This document shows, piece by piece, positions 18,714-28,470 of a stretch of 64,000 nt of DNA. This DNA is from Verrucomicrobiia bacterium. Lineage in GTDB: Bacteria; Verrucomicrobiota; Verrucomicrobiia; Limisphaerales; Fontisphaeraceae. The notes under the pieces are model-generated. The model made no database searches, was not told the DNA's origin, and saw only the letters and a list, made by a program, of their open reading frames with translations. Where the stretch lies: contig JAOAIT010000048.1 of assembly GCA_026414565.1 (NCBI GenBank), positions 1 through 64,000 on the forward strand, read 5' to 3'. The first letter of the stretch is position 1. Each line of letters opens with the position of its first letter. The translations under genes were made by a program, and so were the position numbers.

Positions 18714-21700
18714 ATGAGCACTGAGGATTCAACGGGCGAGTTTAAGTACTGGGCCTTTATCAGTTACAGCCACGCCGACAGCAAGTGGGCGGACTGGCTG
18801 CATCGGGGGCTGGAGACGTATCGCGTGCCGGGGCGGCTGGTGGGGAGGAAGACGCGGAGCGGGGTGATACCGAAGCGGTTGTTTCCGGTGTTCCGGGATC
18901 GGGACGAGCTGCCGGGGTCGGCGAATTTGGGGGAGAATCTCACGCGGGCGCTGAAGGAGTCGCGGTATTTGATTGTGATTTGTTCGCCGCGGGCGGCGCA
19001 GTCGCAATGGGTGGATCAGGAGGTGCGGATTTTCAAGTCGCTGGGGCGTGAGGATCGGGTGTTGTGCCTGATTGTGGACGGGGAGCCGAATGCGACGAAT
19101 CATCCGGAGCTGGGTTTGCAGGAGTGTTTTCCGGAGTCCATCCGGTACTGGGTGGATGCGGAGCGGCGGATCACGAATATTCCGACGGAGCCGATTGCGG
19201 CGGATGTGCGGAAGGGGAAGGACGGGAAGCGGAATGCGTTGTTGAAGCTGCTGGCGGGGGTGCTGGGGGTGAATTTTGATGATTTGAAGCAGCGGGATCA
19301 CGAGCGGGCGCAGCGGCGGTTGCAGATTATTCTGGCGGGGGTGAGCGCGCTGCTGGTGTTGTTTCTGTTTTTGTTGTTCCAGTTGTTCACGGAGCAACAG
19401 CGGGCGCGGGATGCGGAGCGGACGGCCAAGGCGAACGAGCAGCAGGCCCGGACGGAGCGGATGAAGGCGGAGAAGGAGCGGCAGATTGCGATGGAGGAGA
19501 AGCGCAAGGCGGAGGAGGCGTTGAAGGGGGAGCTGGCGGCCAAGGCGGCGCGGGATCAGGCGTTGCGGGAGGCGGAGAAGGCGCGGGACAACGCGCTGGA
19601 GCAGCAGCGGAAGGCGGAGGAGGCGTTGCAGCGGGAGAAGGAGGCGCAGCAGGGGCGCATCGAGGCGCTGAAGCTGGCGGAGGAGAGGCGGGCGCGGGCG
19701 GAGGAGTCGGAGCGCCGGGCGCTGGCGGCGCAGAAGGAGGCGGAGGAGAAGAAGCGGGAGGTGGAGCGGGCGTTGAGCATGGCGGATTTCAACACGGGGG
19801 CCCGGCTGGCGGAGGAGCAGAAGGAGAGCCGGGCGCTGGCGTATCTGGCGCGGGCGCTGCGCTGGAATCCGGAGAATGAGAGCGCGGCGGCGCGGTTGCG
19901 ATCGCTGCTGGACAACCGGAATTGGGCGCTGCCGCGGTTGCGGGTGATGGAGCATGCGGCGCCGGTGGTGGCGGCGGCGTTCAGTCCGGACGGGCGGCGG
20001 CTGGCGACGGCGGCGACGAATGTGGCGCAGTTGTTTGACGCGCAAAGCGGGGAGGCGGTGGGCGAGCCGATGCGGCACAGGGGGAATATTCTGGCGCTGG
20101 AGTTCAGTCCGGACGGGCGGCGGCTGGTGACGGCGAGCGCGGATCGGACGGCGCAGGTCTGGGATGCGGCCACGGGCAAGCCGGCGGGGCCGGCGCTGGC
20201 GCATGAGGACTGGGTGCGGGTGGCGCGGTTCAGCCACGATGGGCGCAAGGTGGCCACGGGGACGCAGAATCGGCAGGCGCGGATTTGGAATGTGGAGAAT
20301 GGCCAGCCGTTGACGGAGCCGTTGGGCCACGAGGGGCCGGTGGTGGATGTGATGTTCAGTCCCGATGATCGGATCCTGGCCACGGCGGCGGCCAATGTGG
20401 CCAACCTGCTGGAGGCGGCCACGGGGAAGCCCGTGCTCAGCGAGCCGTTGAAGCACAATGGGGGGGTGGTGAGTGTGCGATTCCGGGGGGATGGCAAACA
20501 GGTGGTGACGGCGTCGGGGGACAAGACGGCGCGGGTGTGGGACGTGAGCACGGGCCAGGCGGTGACGGAGCCGTTGACGCATGGGGATTGGGTGTATCAG
20601 GCGGTGTTCAGCCCGAGCGGTTTGCGGGTGGCGACGGCGTCGCGGGATCGGACGGCGCGGATTTGGGATGCGACGACTGGGAAGCCGCTGAGTCCGCCGC
20701 TGGCGCATGGGGATGGGGTGAACACGGTGGAGTTCAGCCCGCATGAGCAATGGTTGTTGACGGCGTCGGATGACCGGACGGCGGTGATTTGGAGCGTGGC
20801 GGGGGGAGAGGCTTATGCGGAGCCGTTGCGGCATGAGGGGGCGGTCAAGCTGGCCATGTTCCGGCCCGATGGCCGGCAGGTGTTGACGGCGGCGGGGGAT
20901 GGCACGGCGCGGTTATGGGACAGTTTGCGGGGGCGGCCGCTGCCGACGGTGCTGCCGCATCGGAGTTTTGTGGAGGTGGCGGCGATCAGCCCGGACAACC
21001 GGTGGGTGGTGACGGGGGGACAGGATCGGAATGCGGTGGTGTGGGAGCTGGCGACGGGATTGCCGGTGGCCACGCTGCCCCACGAGAAGCCGATCCGGTG
21101 CGTGCATTTTAGTCCCGACAGCCGGCGGGTGGTGACCGGGTCGGAGGATTATACGGCGCGGGTGTGGGAAGTGCCCTCGGGGAAGGCGGTGGGCAAGCCG
21201 CTGCAACACAATGGGTGGATTGTGAGCGTGGCGTTCAGTCCGGATGGGCAAAGGGTGTTGACGGCCTCGGAGGATCGGACGGCGCGATTGTGGAATCCGG
21301 AGAATGGGCAGGCGTTGGGGGAGGTGATGAGCCATGAGCGGGCCATCCGGGTGGCGCGGTTCAGCGCCAACGGGAAGGTGGTGGTGACGGCGTCGGGGGA
21401 TCGGACGGCGCGGATTTGGGACGGGCAGAGCGGCAAACCGTTGAGCGCGCCGCTGGTGCATGGGGGGGAGGTGCGGGATGTGGAGGTGACGGCGGACGGG
21501 GGGCTGGTGGCGACGGCGTGCGAGGATCGGACGGCGCGGGTCTTTCGGGCTGACGGGAGTCCGGTGACGGAGAGGTTGCGCCATGACGGGGCGGTGAACA
21601 GCGTCAGTTTCAGCCGGGACGGGCGGCTGGTGGCCACGGGGTCGGAGGATCAGAGTGTGCGGATTTATGATACGCGGACGGGGCTGCCGGTGACGGAGCC

Positions 21701-22907
21701 GTTGCGGCTGGACAGTCCGGTGCGGCAGGTGGTGTTCAGTCCGCAGGGGCATATTTTGATGACGATCAGCCGGGACAAGGCGGCGCGGGTGTGGGATGCG
21801 GATTTGGGGTTGATGGTGGCCGAACCATTGCAGCACGAGGAGGCGGTGCGTTTTGGGGCCTTCAGTCCGGATGGGAAGTTTGCGATTACCACGGGGAATG
21901 ACCGGGCGGCGCGGCTGTGGTTGATCAGTTTTCCGACGAAAGCCCCGGCCTGGCTGCCGGCGCTGGCGGAGGCGGTGGGGGGGTATCGGATCAGTGATGC
22001 GGGGGGCAGCGAGAGCCTGCCGCGTCCCTGTGATTTGTTGCGGGAGCTGGAGCAGAAAATCCGGGGGGCGGGCGGGGAGAATCCTTTTGAGGTGTGGGGG
22101 CGCTGGTTTTTGGAGGCGCGGGATCGGCGGGCCACGTCGCCGCACAGCACGTTGACGGTGCCGGAGTTTGTGCAGCGGCAGGTGGAGGCGGGGGAGGAGG
22201 CGCAACTGCCAACGGTGTTGGAGCTGGCGCCGGATCATCCGCTGGCGCTCACGAAACTGGCGCTGCTGCGGTTGAGCCGGGCGCCGGCGGAGGCGGAGGC
22301 GTTGACGGTGCTGGCGATGCGGCATGATGATCGGACGAGCGAAGTGCTGTGGGGCCGTGCGCAGGTGCTGCATGCGCAGAAGCGATTTGAGGAGGCGTAT
22401 CCCATCATGGAGAAGGCGCTGGCGGGGGATGCCCGTTTCGTGAAGACGTTGGGGCCGGAGGGGCGGGAGCTGCAGAGCACGAATCAGGAAACCATGGTGA
22501 GCGGGTGGCTGCCTAGGGGGTGGTCGGAGCGGGTGGGGGGGTGGTCGGGGAAACTGACGATGGCCAAGGTGAATGATCCGGTGGGGGGCGGGATCATCTG
22601 GCAGGTTACCACCAGCGAGGGGCGAGGGCAGGCGATATTGCGGGGGCCGCGGTTTATCGGGAAGGCCGGGCAGCGGTATATCCTGCAAGGAAACATTCGG
22701 AGCCTGCGGGGTTCGAGCGTGAACGTGGGGGCGGTGTCGCAATGGGGCAATCAAAAACTGATTGAGCAGTCCATCCGGGCGACGGATCGCTGGCGGCCGT
22801 TCAAGATCCCGTTCAGCGCGCCGACGGACTTTGCGGCGGAGTGGTTGTTGACGCTGCCGGCCGATGCGTCGGTGGAGCTGATGGAGCTGACGGTGGTCAA
22901 GGAGTGA
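18714..22907 (+). CDS. TIR - transmembrane - coiled-coil - WD40 receptor-like protein
   Basis: This protein has 1,397 residues from ATG 18714; an in-frame GTG at 18696 is less likely. Residues about 10-145 form a TIR_2 domain (FISYSHADSKWADWL, FRDRDELPG, SQWVDQEV with a Glu near 102 where TIR NADases keep the catalytic acid). One membrane helix follows at about 203-226, with basic residues before it, then a Lys/Glu/Ala coiled coil to about 365. Sixteen WD40 repeats span about 409-1075 (for example AFSPDGQRVLTASEDRTARL). A helical, possibly TPR-like stretch follows, and the last 140 residues look like a beta-sandwich of the carbohydrate-binding type. The charge pattern suggests a cytoplasmic TIR and an exported propeller. 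Function is unproven; signalling or immunity is inferred from the TIR domain. No partner gene is obvious. Confidence 0.85.
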   Translation: MSTEDSTGEFKYWAFISYSHADSKWADWLHRGLETYRVPGRLVGRKTRSGVIPKRLFPVFRDRDELPGSANLGENLTRALKESRYLIVICSPRAAQSQWVDQEVRIFKSLGREDRVLCLIVDGEPNATNHPELGLQECFPESIRYWVDAERRITNIPTEPIAADVRKGKDGKRNALLKLLAGVLGVNFDDLKQRDHERAQRRLQIILAGVSALLVLFLFLLFQLFTEQQRARDAERTAKANEQQARTERMKAEKERQIAMEEKRKAEEALKGELAAKAARDQALREAEKARDNALEQQRKAEEALQREKEAQQGRIEALKLAEERRARAEESERRALAAQKEAEEKKREVERALSMADFNTGARLAEEQKESRALAYLARALRWNPENESAAARLRSLLDNRNWALPRLRVMEHAAPVVAAAFSPDGRRLATAATNVAQLFDAQSGEAVGEPMRHRGNILALEFSPDGRRLVTASADRTAQVWDAATGKPAGPALAHEDWVRVARFSHDGRKVATGTQNRQARIWNVENGQPLTEPLGHEGPVVDVMFSPDDRILATAAANVANLLEAATGKPVLSEPLKHNGGVVSVRFRGDGKQVVTASGDKTARVWDVSTGQAVTEPLTHGDWVYQAVFSPSGLRVATASRDRTARIWDATTGKPLSPPLAHGDGVNTVEFSPHEQWLLTASDDRTAVIWSVAGGEAYAEPLRHEGAVKLAMFRPDGRQVLTAAGDGTARLWDSLRGRPLPTVLPHRSFVEVAAISPDNRWVVTGGQDRNAVVWELATGLPVATLPHEKPIRCVHFSPDSRRVVTGSEDYTARVWEVPSGKAVGKPLQHNGWIVSVAFSPDGQRVLTASEDRTARLWNPENGQALGEVMSHERAIRVARFSANGKVVVTASGDRTARIWDGQSGKPLSAPLVHGGEVRDVEVTADGGLVATACEDRTARVFRADGSPVTERLRHDGAVNSVSFSRDGRLVATGSEDQSVRIYDTRTGLPVTEPLRLDSPVRQVVFSPQGHILMTISRDKAARVWDADLGLMVAEPLQHEEAVRFGAFSPDGKFAITTGNDRAARLWLISFPTKAPAWLPALAEAVGGYRISDAGGSESLPRPCDLLRELEQKIRGAGGENPFEVWGRWFLEARDRRATSPHSTLTVPEFVQRQVEAGEEAQLPTVLELAPDHPLALTKLALLRLSRAPAEAEALTVLAMRHDDRTSEVLWGRAQVLHAQKRFEEAYPIMEKALAGDARFVKTLGPEGRELQSTNQETMVSGWLPRGWSERVGGWSGKLTMAKVNDPVGGGIIWQVTTSEGRGQAILRGPRFIGKAGQRYILQGNIRSLRGSSVNVGAVSQWGNQKLIEQSIRATDRWRPFKIPFSAPTDFAAEWLLTLPADASVELMELTVVKE

Positions 22908-23002
22908 GGGATGGGCGGGCGGAGGTTGACGGGGGGGGGCAGCTCCCCTGCCCTGCGGAAAAGTCCTTGCAGTCAACGGCCCTTCTTCTACTTTTAGCCT
23001 GC

Positions 23003-23824
23003 ATGCCGTTGCTGACGGATCGGATGTGGTTTCAAGCGGCGGTCATCGTGTACGGAATCGGGCTGGTGTATTCGGTTTTTTTGTGGCGGCGGGGATTCCG
23101 GCGGGATGACCGCATTCATTATTTGATCCTGCTGGTGGCGTATGCGCTGCATCTGCTGGCGATGATGAAGCGGGGCTATTCGCTGCAGCGTTGTCCCACG
23201 TCGAATCTGTACGAGGCGACGGTTTTTATTGGGTGGGCGATGATGTCGGCGTGCCTGGGGCTGGCGCTGGTGCAGCGGTTTCGGTTTCTGCCGGTGTTTG
23301 CGAATCCGGTGATGGTGGGATTGGGGGTGTTTGCGATGATGCCGGGGCTGGACACGCCGAGCACGGCCACGAGCTACACGGGGGTGATGGTGAGTTTGCA
23401 TGCGGCGTTTACGCTGCTGGCATACGGGTCGTTTGGGCTGGCGGCGGCGGCGGGGGTGATGTACCTGACGCAGGAGCGCGATCTGAAGATGCATCGGACG
23501 CGCATTTTGTTTTCGCTGCTGCCGCCGATCACGCGGCTGGAGAAGGTGGTGACGTGGCTGACGGTGGCGGGGCTGGGGTTATTGAGCGCGGGGCTGGTGG
23601 TGGGGTTTGCGGGGATACCGCCGCCGCCGGGGGTGCATTATTACCAAGATTTCAAGGTGGTGTGGTCGTGCGTGGTGTGGGGGGTGTATGCGGCGCTGTT
23701 GTTGTTGCACTGGCGTTTTGCCACGCGGGGGCGGCGGTTTGCGTGGGGGGCGGTGGGGGCGTTTGCGTTTGTGTTGTTGACGTATTGGGGGTCGAATCTG
23801 GCGTCGCCGTTGCATCAACCATGA
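23003..23824 (+). CDS. Cytochrome c assembly protein, CcsA/HemX-like
   Basis: The 273-residue integral membrane protein has about eight hydrophobic helices and fits the cytochrome c assembly family. Conserved pieces include the helix around MVSLHAAFTLLAYGSFGLAA, with a His that could ligate haem, and YLTQERDLK. Members next to hemA are called HemX and affect glutamyl-tRNA reductase levels; others act in cytochrome c maturation. The stop overlaps the hemA start as ATGA (23821-23824), so the two are probably translated in a coupled way. The start at ATG 23003 is chosen because it begins just before the first membrane helix; it has no clear ribosome site. Confidence 0.85.
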   Translation: MPLLTDRMWFQAAVIVYGIGLVYSVFLWRRGFRRDDRIHYLILLVAYALHLLAMMKRGYSLQRCPTSNLYEATVFIGWAMMSACLGLALVQRFRFLPVFANPVMVGLGVFAMMPGLDTPSTATSYTGVMVSLHAAFTLLAYGSFGLAAAAGVMYLTQERDLKMHRTRILFSLLPPITRLEKVVTWLTVAGLGLLSAGLVVGFAGIPPPPGVHYYQDFKVVWSCVVWGVYAALLLLHWRFATRGRRFAWGAVGAFAFVLLTYWGSNLASPLHQP

Positions 23825-24873
23825 GCATTCTGGTGGTCGGCATCAGTCATCGCACTGCGCCCGTGGAATTGCGGGAGCGATTTGCGCTGCCGCCGGCGCG
23901 GCTGCCGGAGGCGTTGAAGGCGCTGCGGGAGAAGGGGCTGGCGCAGGAGGCGGTGCTGGTGTGCACCTGCAACCGGACGGAGTTATACGCGCACACGCCG
24001 GCGCCGGCGCCGGAGGCTTTTGGGGCGTTGCTGCGTTTTTTCCATGAGTTCACGGGCCAGCAGGAGGTGGTGGAGGAGGCGTTTTACCAATATGCGGAGC
24101 CGCAGAGCCTGGAGCATTTGTTCAAGGTGGCCGCGGGATTGGACAGCATGGTGCTGGGGGAGACGGAGATTTTGGGGCAGTTGAAGAAGGCGTACGAGCT
24201 GGCGCTGGAGGGGCGGTTTACCGGTCCGCGGCTGAACAAGGCCTTTCAACGGGCCTTCAACACGGCGAAGTATCTGCGGACGCATACCCACATCCAGCGG
24301 GGCAGCATTTCGGTGGCGTCGGTGGGGGTGGAGCTGGCGGAGAAGATTTTTGATACGCTGCGCGGGCGGGTGGTGATGGTGCTGGGGGCGGGAGATACGA
24401 GCGAGAAGGCGGCGCGGGCGCTGCTGTCGCGCGGGGCCAAGAGCGTGCTGGTGTCCAACCGTTCTTACGAGCGGGCGGTGGCGCTGGCGCAGGAGCTGGG
24501 GGGGCGGGCGGTGCGGTTTGATGATTGGGCGGCGGAGTTTGCGGCGGTGGACATTGTGATCAGCAGCACGGCGGCGCCGCATTACATACTGGATCGGGCG
24601 AAGCTGGCGCCGTTGATGGCGCTGCGGGAGAATCAGCCGCTGCTGTTGATTGATCTGGCGGTGCCGCGGGACATCGAGCCGGAGGTTAATTTTCTGGAGA
24701 ACGTGTATTTATACAACATTGATGATTTGCAGGAAATTGCGGCGGATTATTTGAAGCAGCGGCAGGAGGAGGTGGGCCGCTGCGAGGCCATCATCCGCGA
24801 GCGGGTGCGGGAGCTACTGCAGGGACCGGCAGCGGCGCAAGCCCCCCAGCACGCGCGGCCGGCCGAGGCCTGA
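23821..24873 (+). CDS. hemA: Glutamyl-tRNA reductase
   Basis: HemA reduces glutamyl-tRNA(Glu) with NADPH to glutamate-1-semialdehyde, the committed step of C5 haem and corrin synthesis. The protein opens with GISHRTAPVELRER. Catalytic Cys50 sits in CTCNRTE, and GLDSMVLGETEILGQ and the NADPH-binding motif VLGAGDTSEKAA follow. At 350 residues it is shorter than the usual 410-430: it stops in the spinal helix, so most of the C-terminal dimerisation domain is missing. The last 15 residues are low-complexity Ala/Pro. It overlaps the CcsA/HemX-like gene by 4 nt and ends before a bidirectional terminator. Confidence 0.95.
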   Translation: MSILVVGISHRTAPVELRERFALPPARLPEALKALREKGLAQEAVLVCTCNRTELYAHTPAPAPEAFGALLRFFHEFTGQQEVVEEAFYQYAEPQSLEHLFKVAAGLDSMVLGETEILGQLKKAYELALEGRFTGPRLNKAFQRAFNTAKYLRTHTHIQRGSISVASVGVELAEKIFDTLRGRVVMVLGAGDTSEKAARALLSRGAKSVLVSNRSYERAVALAQELGGRAVRFDDWAAEFAAVDIVISSTAAPHYILDRAKLAPLMALRENQPLLLIDLAVPRDIEPEVNFLENVYLYNIDDLQEIAADYLKQRQEEVGRCEAIIRERVRELLQGPAAAQAPQHARPAEA

Positions 24874-24896
24874 GCGAGGGGCGGAGAGAAAAGAAA

Positions 24897-24922
24897 ACGG
24901 GCGCCGCCGAGGCAGCGCCCGT
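24897..24922 (-). terminator. Terminator between hemA and eno
   Basis: An 8-bp GC-rich stem (24897-24904 with 24915-24922) and a 10-nt loop sit between the convergent hemA and eno genes. On the minus strand the stem is followed by TTTTCTTTTC, making a good terminator for eno; on the plus strand the T tract is weaker. Confidence 0.75.
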
Positions 24923-24950
24923 GTGATTTAAATCGGCAGCCGGGTGGCGA

Positions 24951-26240
<1,290 letters not shown>

Positions 26241-26268
26241 TCAGTTTTTTGCAAACCAGCGGGGGGCA

Positions 26269-27192
26269 CTATAAGCCAGCCTGCGGGAGCGTCAAGGCAG
26301 GCTTTCGGAGGGAGTCCCCTGCCCCACGGGGCGGCCGGGGGCGGGTGCGCCAGAAATGAAAAAGATATTGCTGGGCATATCCTGCCTGGGGGCCGAAGTG
26401 ATTTTGAATGAAGGCCTCGAGCCGCCGGGGCGAGGGGCGGCGGCGGGGAAAGTAGGCCTGGCGCAGGGCGCGCATGATCCAGACATCCACGGGAAAGGCG
26501 CGGGGGAAGCCGCAGGCGAAGAGGAGGACGCAGTTGGCGATTTTGGGGCCGACACCGTGGAGGGTCATGAGGGTCCGGCGGGCCTCGGCTTCGTCCATGC
26601 GGGATAGGTGCGCGAGAGGCAGTTCGCCGGCCGCCACGCGCCGGGCGGCCTGGTGGAGGGCGCGGGCGCGGAAACCCATGCGGCAGGCGCGCAAGTCGGC
26701 CTCGCTGACGCGGGCCAGGACGTCAGCGGTGGGGAAGGCATGGGCGGGGGCGTGTCCCGGGGGGACGGGGACGGGCGCGCCGAATCGCTGGCAGAGGCAG
26801 GCGATGATTTGCTGGATGTGGGGGATTTGTTTGGTGGAGGAGAGGATGAAGGAGGCAAGACATTCCCAAGGTTCCTGCCGCAACAGGCGGAGGCCGTAAG
26901 CGGATTGAACGGCTTGTTGAAGGTGGGGGTCATCGGGGGGAAAGGTCCGCAAAATCTCGGGCAGCGAGACGTTGATTTGGAGGTAATCCGCCAGCCATTG
27001 CCAGTCGTTGAGCGGCTCGGCGCAGGTGGCCAGCAGGCCCTCGGGGACGGATTGCAAGAAGATCCATTTGCCGGCGACGACGCCTTCCCAGCCGTCGGCG
27101 ACGCGATGCCAGCGGAAGGCCTGGCCGCAGGAGAGGGTCAGGTCCAGGTTATAGTCCCTGACGGGAAACAGTTTAAGGCAAGCCCTGCTCAT
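26269..27192 (-). CDS. 8-oxoguanine DNA glycosylase, OGG1 type
   Basis: The 307-residue protein matches the OGG_N plus HhH-GPD architecture. It would excise 8-oxoguanine from DNA and nick by beta-elimination. An N-terminal domain (SCGQAFRWHR) is followed by the helix-hairpin-helix HGVGPKIANCVLLFACG with catalytic Lys217, and by FPVDVWIMR with Asp236. The start has a good ribosome site (AGGAG 6 nt before ATG 27192). The last 20 residues run past the family end and are encoded over one TCCCCTGCCC copy (26315-26324), which may have added this tail. It sits between the RsmB-type methyltransferase gene and eno. Confidence 0.9.
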   Translation of the reverse strand: MSRACLKLFPVRDYNLDLTLSCGQAFRWHRVADGWEGVVAGKWIFLQSVPEGLLATCAEPLNDWQWLADYLQINVSLPEILRTFPPDDPHLQQAVQSAYGLRLLRQEPWECLASFILSSTKQIPHIQQIIACLCQRFGAPVPVPPGHAPAHAFPTADVLARVSEADLRACRMGFRARALHQAARRVAAGELPLAHLSRMDEAEARRTLMTLHGVGPKIANCVLLFACGFPRAFPVDVWIMRALRQAYFPRRRPSPRRLEAFIQNHFGPQAGYAQQYLFHFWRTRPRPPRGAGDSLRKPALTLPQAGL

Positions 27193-27261
27193 GAGCAGCT
27201 CCTGAGGGCGAGGGGTCCGCCGGGCGAGGCCCGCTGAAGGGCAGGCTCATGGGGGGAAGGC

Positions 27262-28449
27262 TCAGGCGGGTGGGGCGGTGGCAGGCCCGTCCGCAGATTT
27301 GGGGGAGGCTTCTTCGGGGGGCGGGCCGGCTTTGCGCCAGGCGGCGACAAACATGCCGTTGCCGCCGTGGAGGTGCGGCCAGATTTGGAGGGTGGGGGCG
27401 GGAGGGGCAGCAGGATCAAAGGGGTTGGGGAAAGGCAGCGGCTCGAATTCGGGATGCGCGGCTTGAAAGGCTTTGACCACCTCGATGGTTTCGGCCCAAG
27501 TGGTGGTGCAGACGGAATAGACCAGTTTGCCGCCGGGTTTGAGGGCGGCCACGGCGTGGTGGAGCATTTCCTTTTGTTTGGCGGCCAGCTCGATGACGTC
27601 CTGGGGCAAGGTGGTCCAGCGGGCATGGGGGTTGCGCTGCCAGGTGCCGACGCCGCTGCAGGGGGCGTCCACCAAGATGCCGTCGAATTTCAAATCGGTG
27701 GGGAGGTCCGGGCCGCCCTCCCAGAGGGCGATGCGGTAATTGAAGACCTGGCAGCGGCGGGCGCGAAGTTTGAGGCGCTGGAGCCGCCATTCGGCGCGGT
27801 CGGTGGCCCAGACGGAGCCTTTGGTGCCCATGAGGGAAACGAGGTGGAGCATTTTGCCGCCCTCGCCGGCGCAGGTGTCCCACCAGAGTTGTTTGGACTG
27901 GGGGGCGCAAATCCAGCCGACAGCCTGGGAGGCAATGTCCTGCAACTGAAATTCGCCGGCCTGAAACTCCGGGATGCGGAAGAGGTCTTCGCGGCCGGTG
28001 TAGAGGAGGGAGTCAGGGAGCGGGCCGGGCTTGGTGCTGCCCAGGAGTTTGGCCACGGCCTCGGCCTGGCCGGGTTTGGTGCGCAACCAGAGTTTGACGG
28101 GTTGCTGGAGGGAAGCGAGCCAGTCCGGGGGTACTTCGGCGTGTTCAAAGATCCAAGCGGGCACGGCCCGGCGGAGTTCGGTGGGGCTGAAGAGGCCGGG
28201 ATTGTTTTGAAACTCGGCGTCGAGTTCGAGGGCGCGCTCGATGCGTTTGGCCGGGGGGTCTTCGGGGTTCAGCCAGCCGTACCAGCGGAAATGGGAATAG
28301 ACCAGGCGGCTGATGTGCCAGCTTTCCTCGCGGCTGATGTCTTTGCGCCCGCGGAATTCACGGCGCAAAATGGCATCGGCAGGATGCTCGCGGTCGAACT
28401 GAGAGATAACCCGGACAGCAAAATCTCGCAGCCTTTTGTTATTACTCAT
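27262..28449 (-). CDS. RsmB/NOP-family RNA m5C methyltransferase
   Basis: The 395-residue protein has an N-terminal NusB-like/PUA-like region and a SAM-dependent methyltransferase domain. Motif I is DTCAGEGGKMLHL. Motif IV (DAPCSGVGTWQRNPHARW) and motif VI (LVYSVCTTTWAE) both keep their cysteine, giving the two-Cys mechanism of 5-methylcytosine enzymes. The likely substrate is 16S rRNA, but the exact position cannot be read. The last 30 residues are disordered. The gene starts 21 bp after the acnA stop. Confidence 0.9.
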   Translation of the reverse strand: MSNNKRLRDFAVRVISQFDREHPADAILRREFRGRKDISREESWHISRLVYSHFRWYGWLNPEDPPAKRIERALELDAEFQNNPGLFSPTELRRAVPAWIFEHAEVPPDWLASLQQPVKLWLRTKPGQAEAVAKLLGSTKPGPLPDSLLYTGREDLFRIPEFQAGEFQLQDIASQAVGWICAPQSKQLWWDTCAGEGGKMLHLVSLMGTKGSVWATDRAEWRLQRLKLRARRCQVFNYRIALWEGGPDLPTDLKFDGILVDAPCSGVGTWQRNPHARWTTLPQDVIELAAKQKEMLHHAVAALKPGGKLVYSVCTTTWAETIEVVKAFQAAHPEFEPLPFPNPFDPAAPPAPTLQIWPHLHGGNGMFVAAWRKAGPPPEEASPKSADGPATAPPA

Positions 28450-28470
28450 GAGTGAGCAGTTAACCGCAAC

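Noticed and set aside
18319-18732. Minus-strand frame through the ACACGAA repeats
   Set aside because: It is a translation of the repeat unit (FVSIRVHSW-type words) and not a gene.
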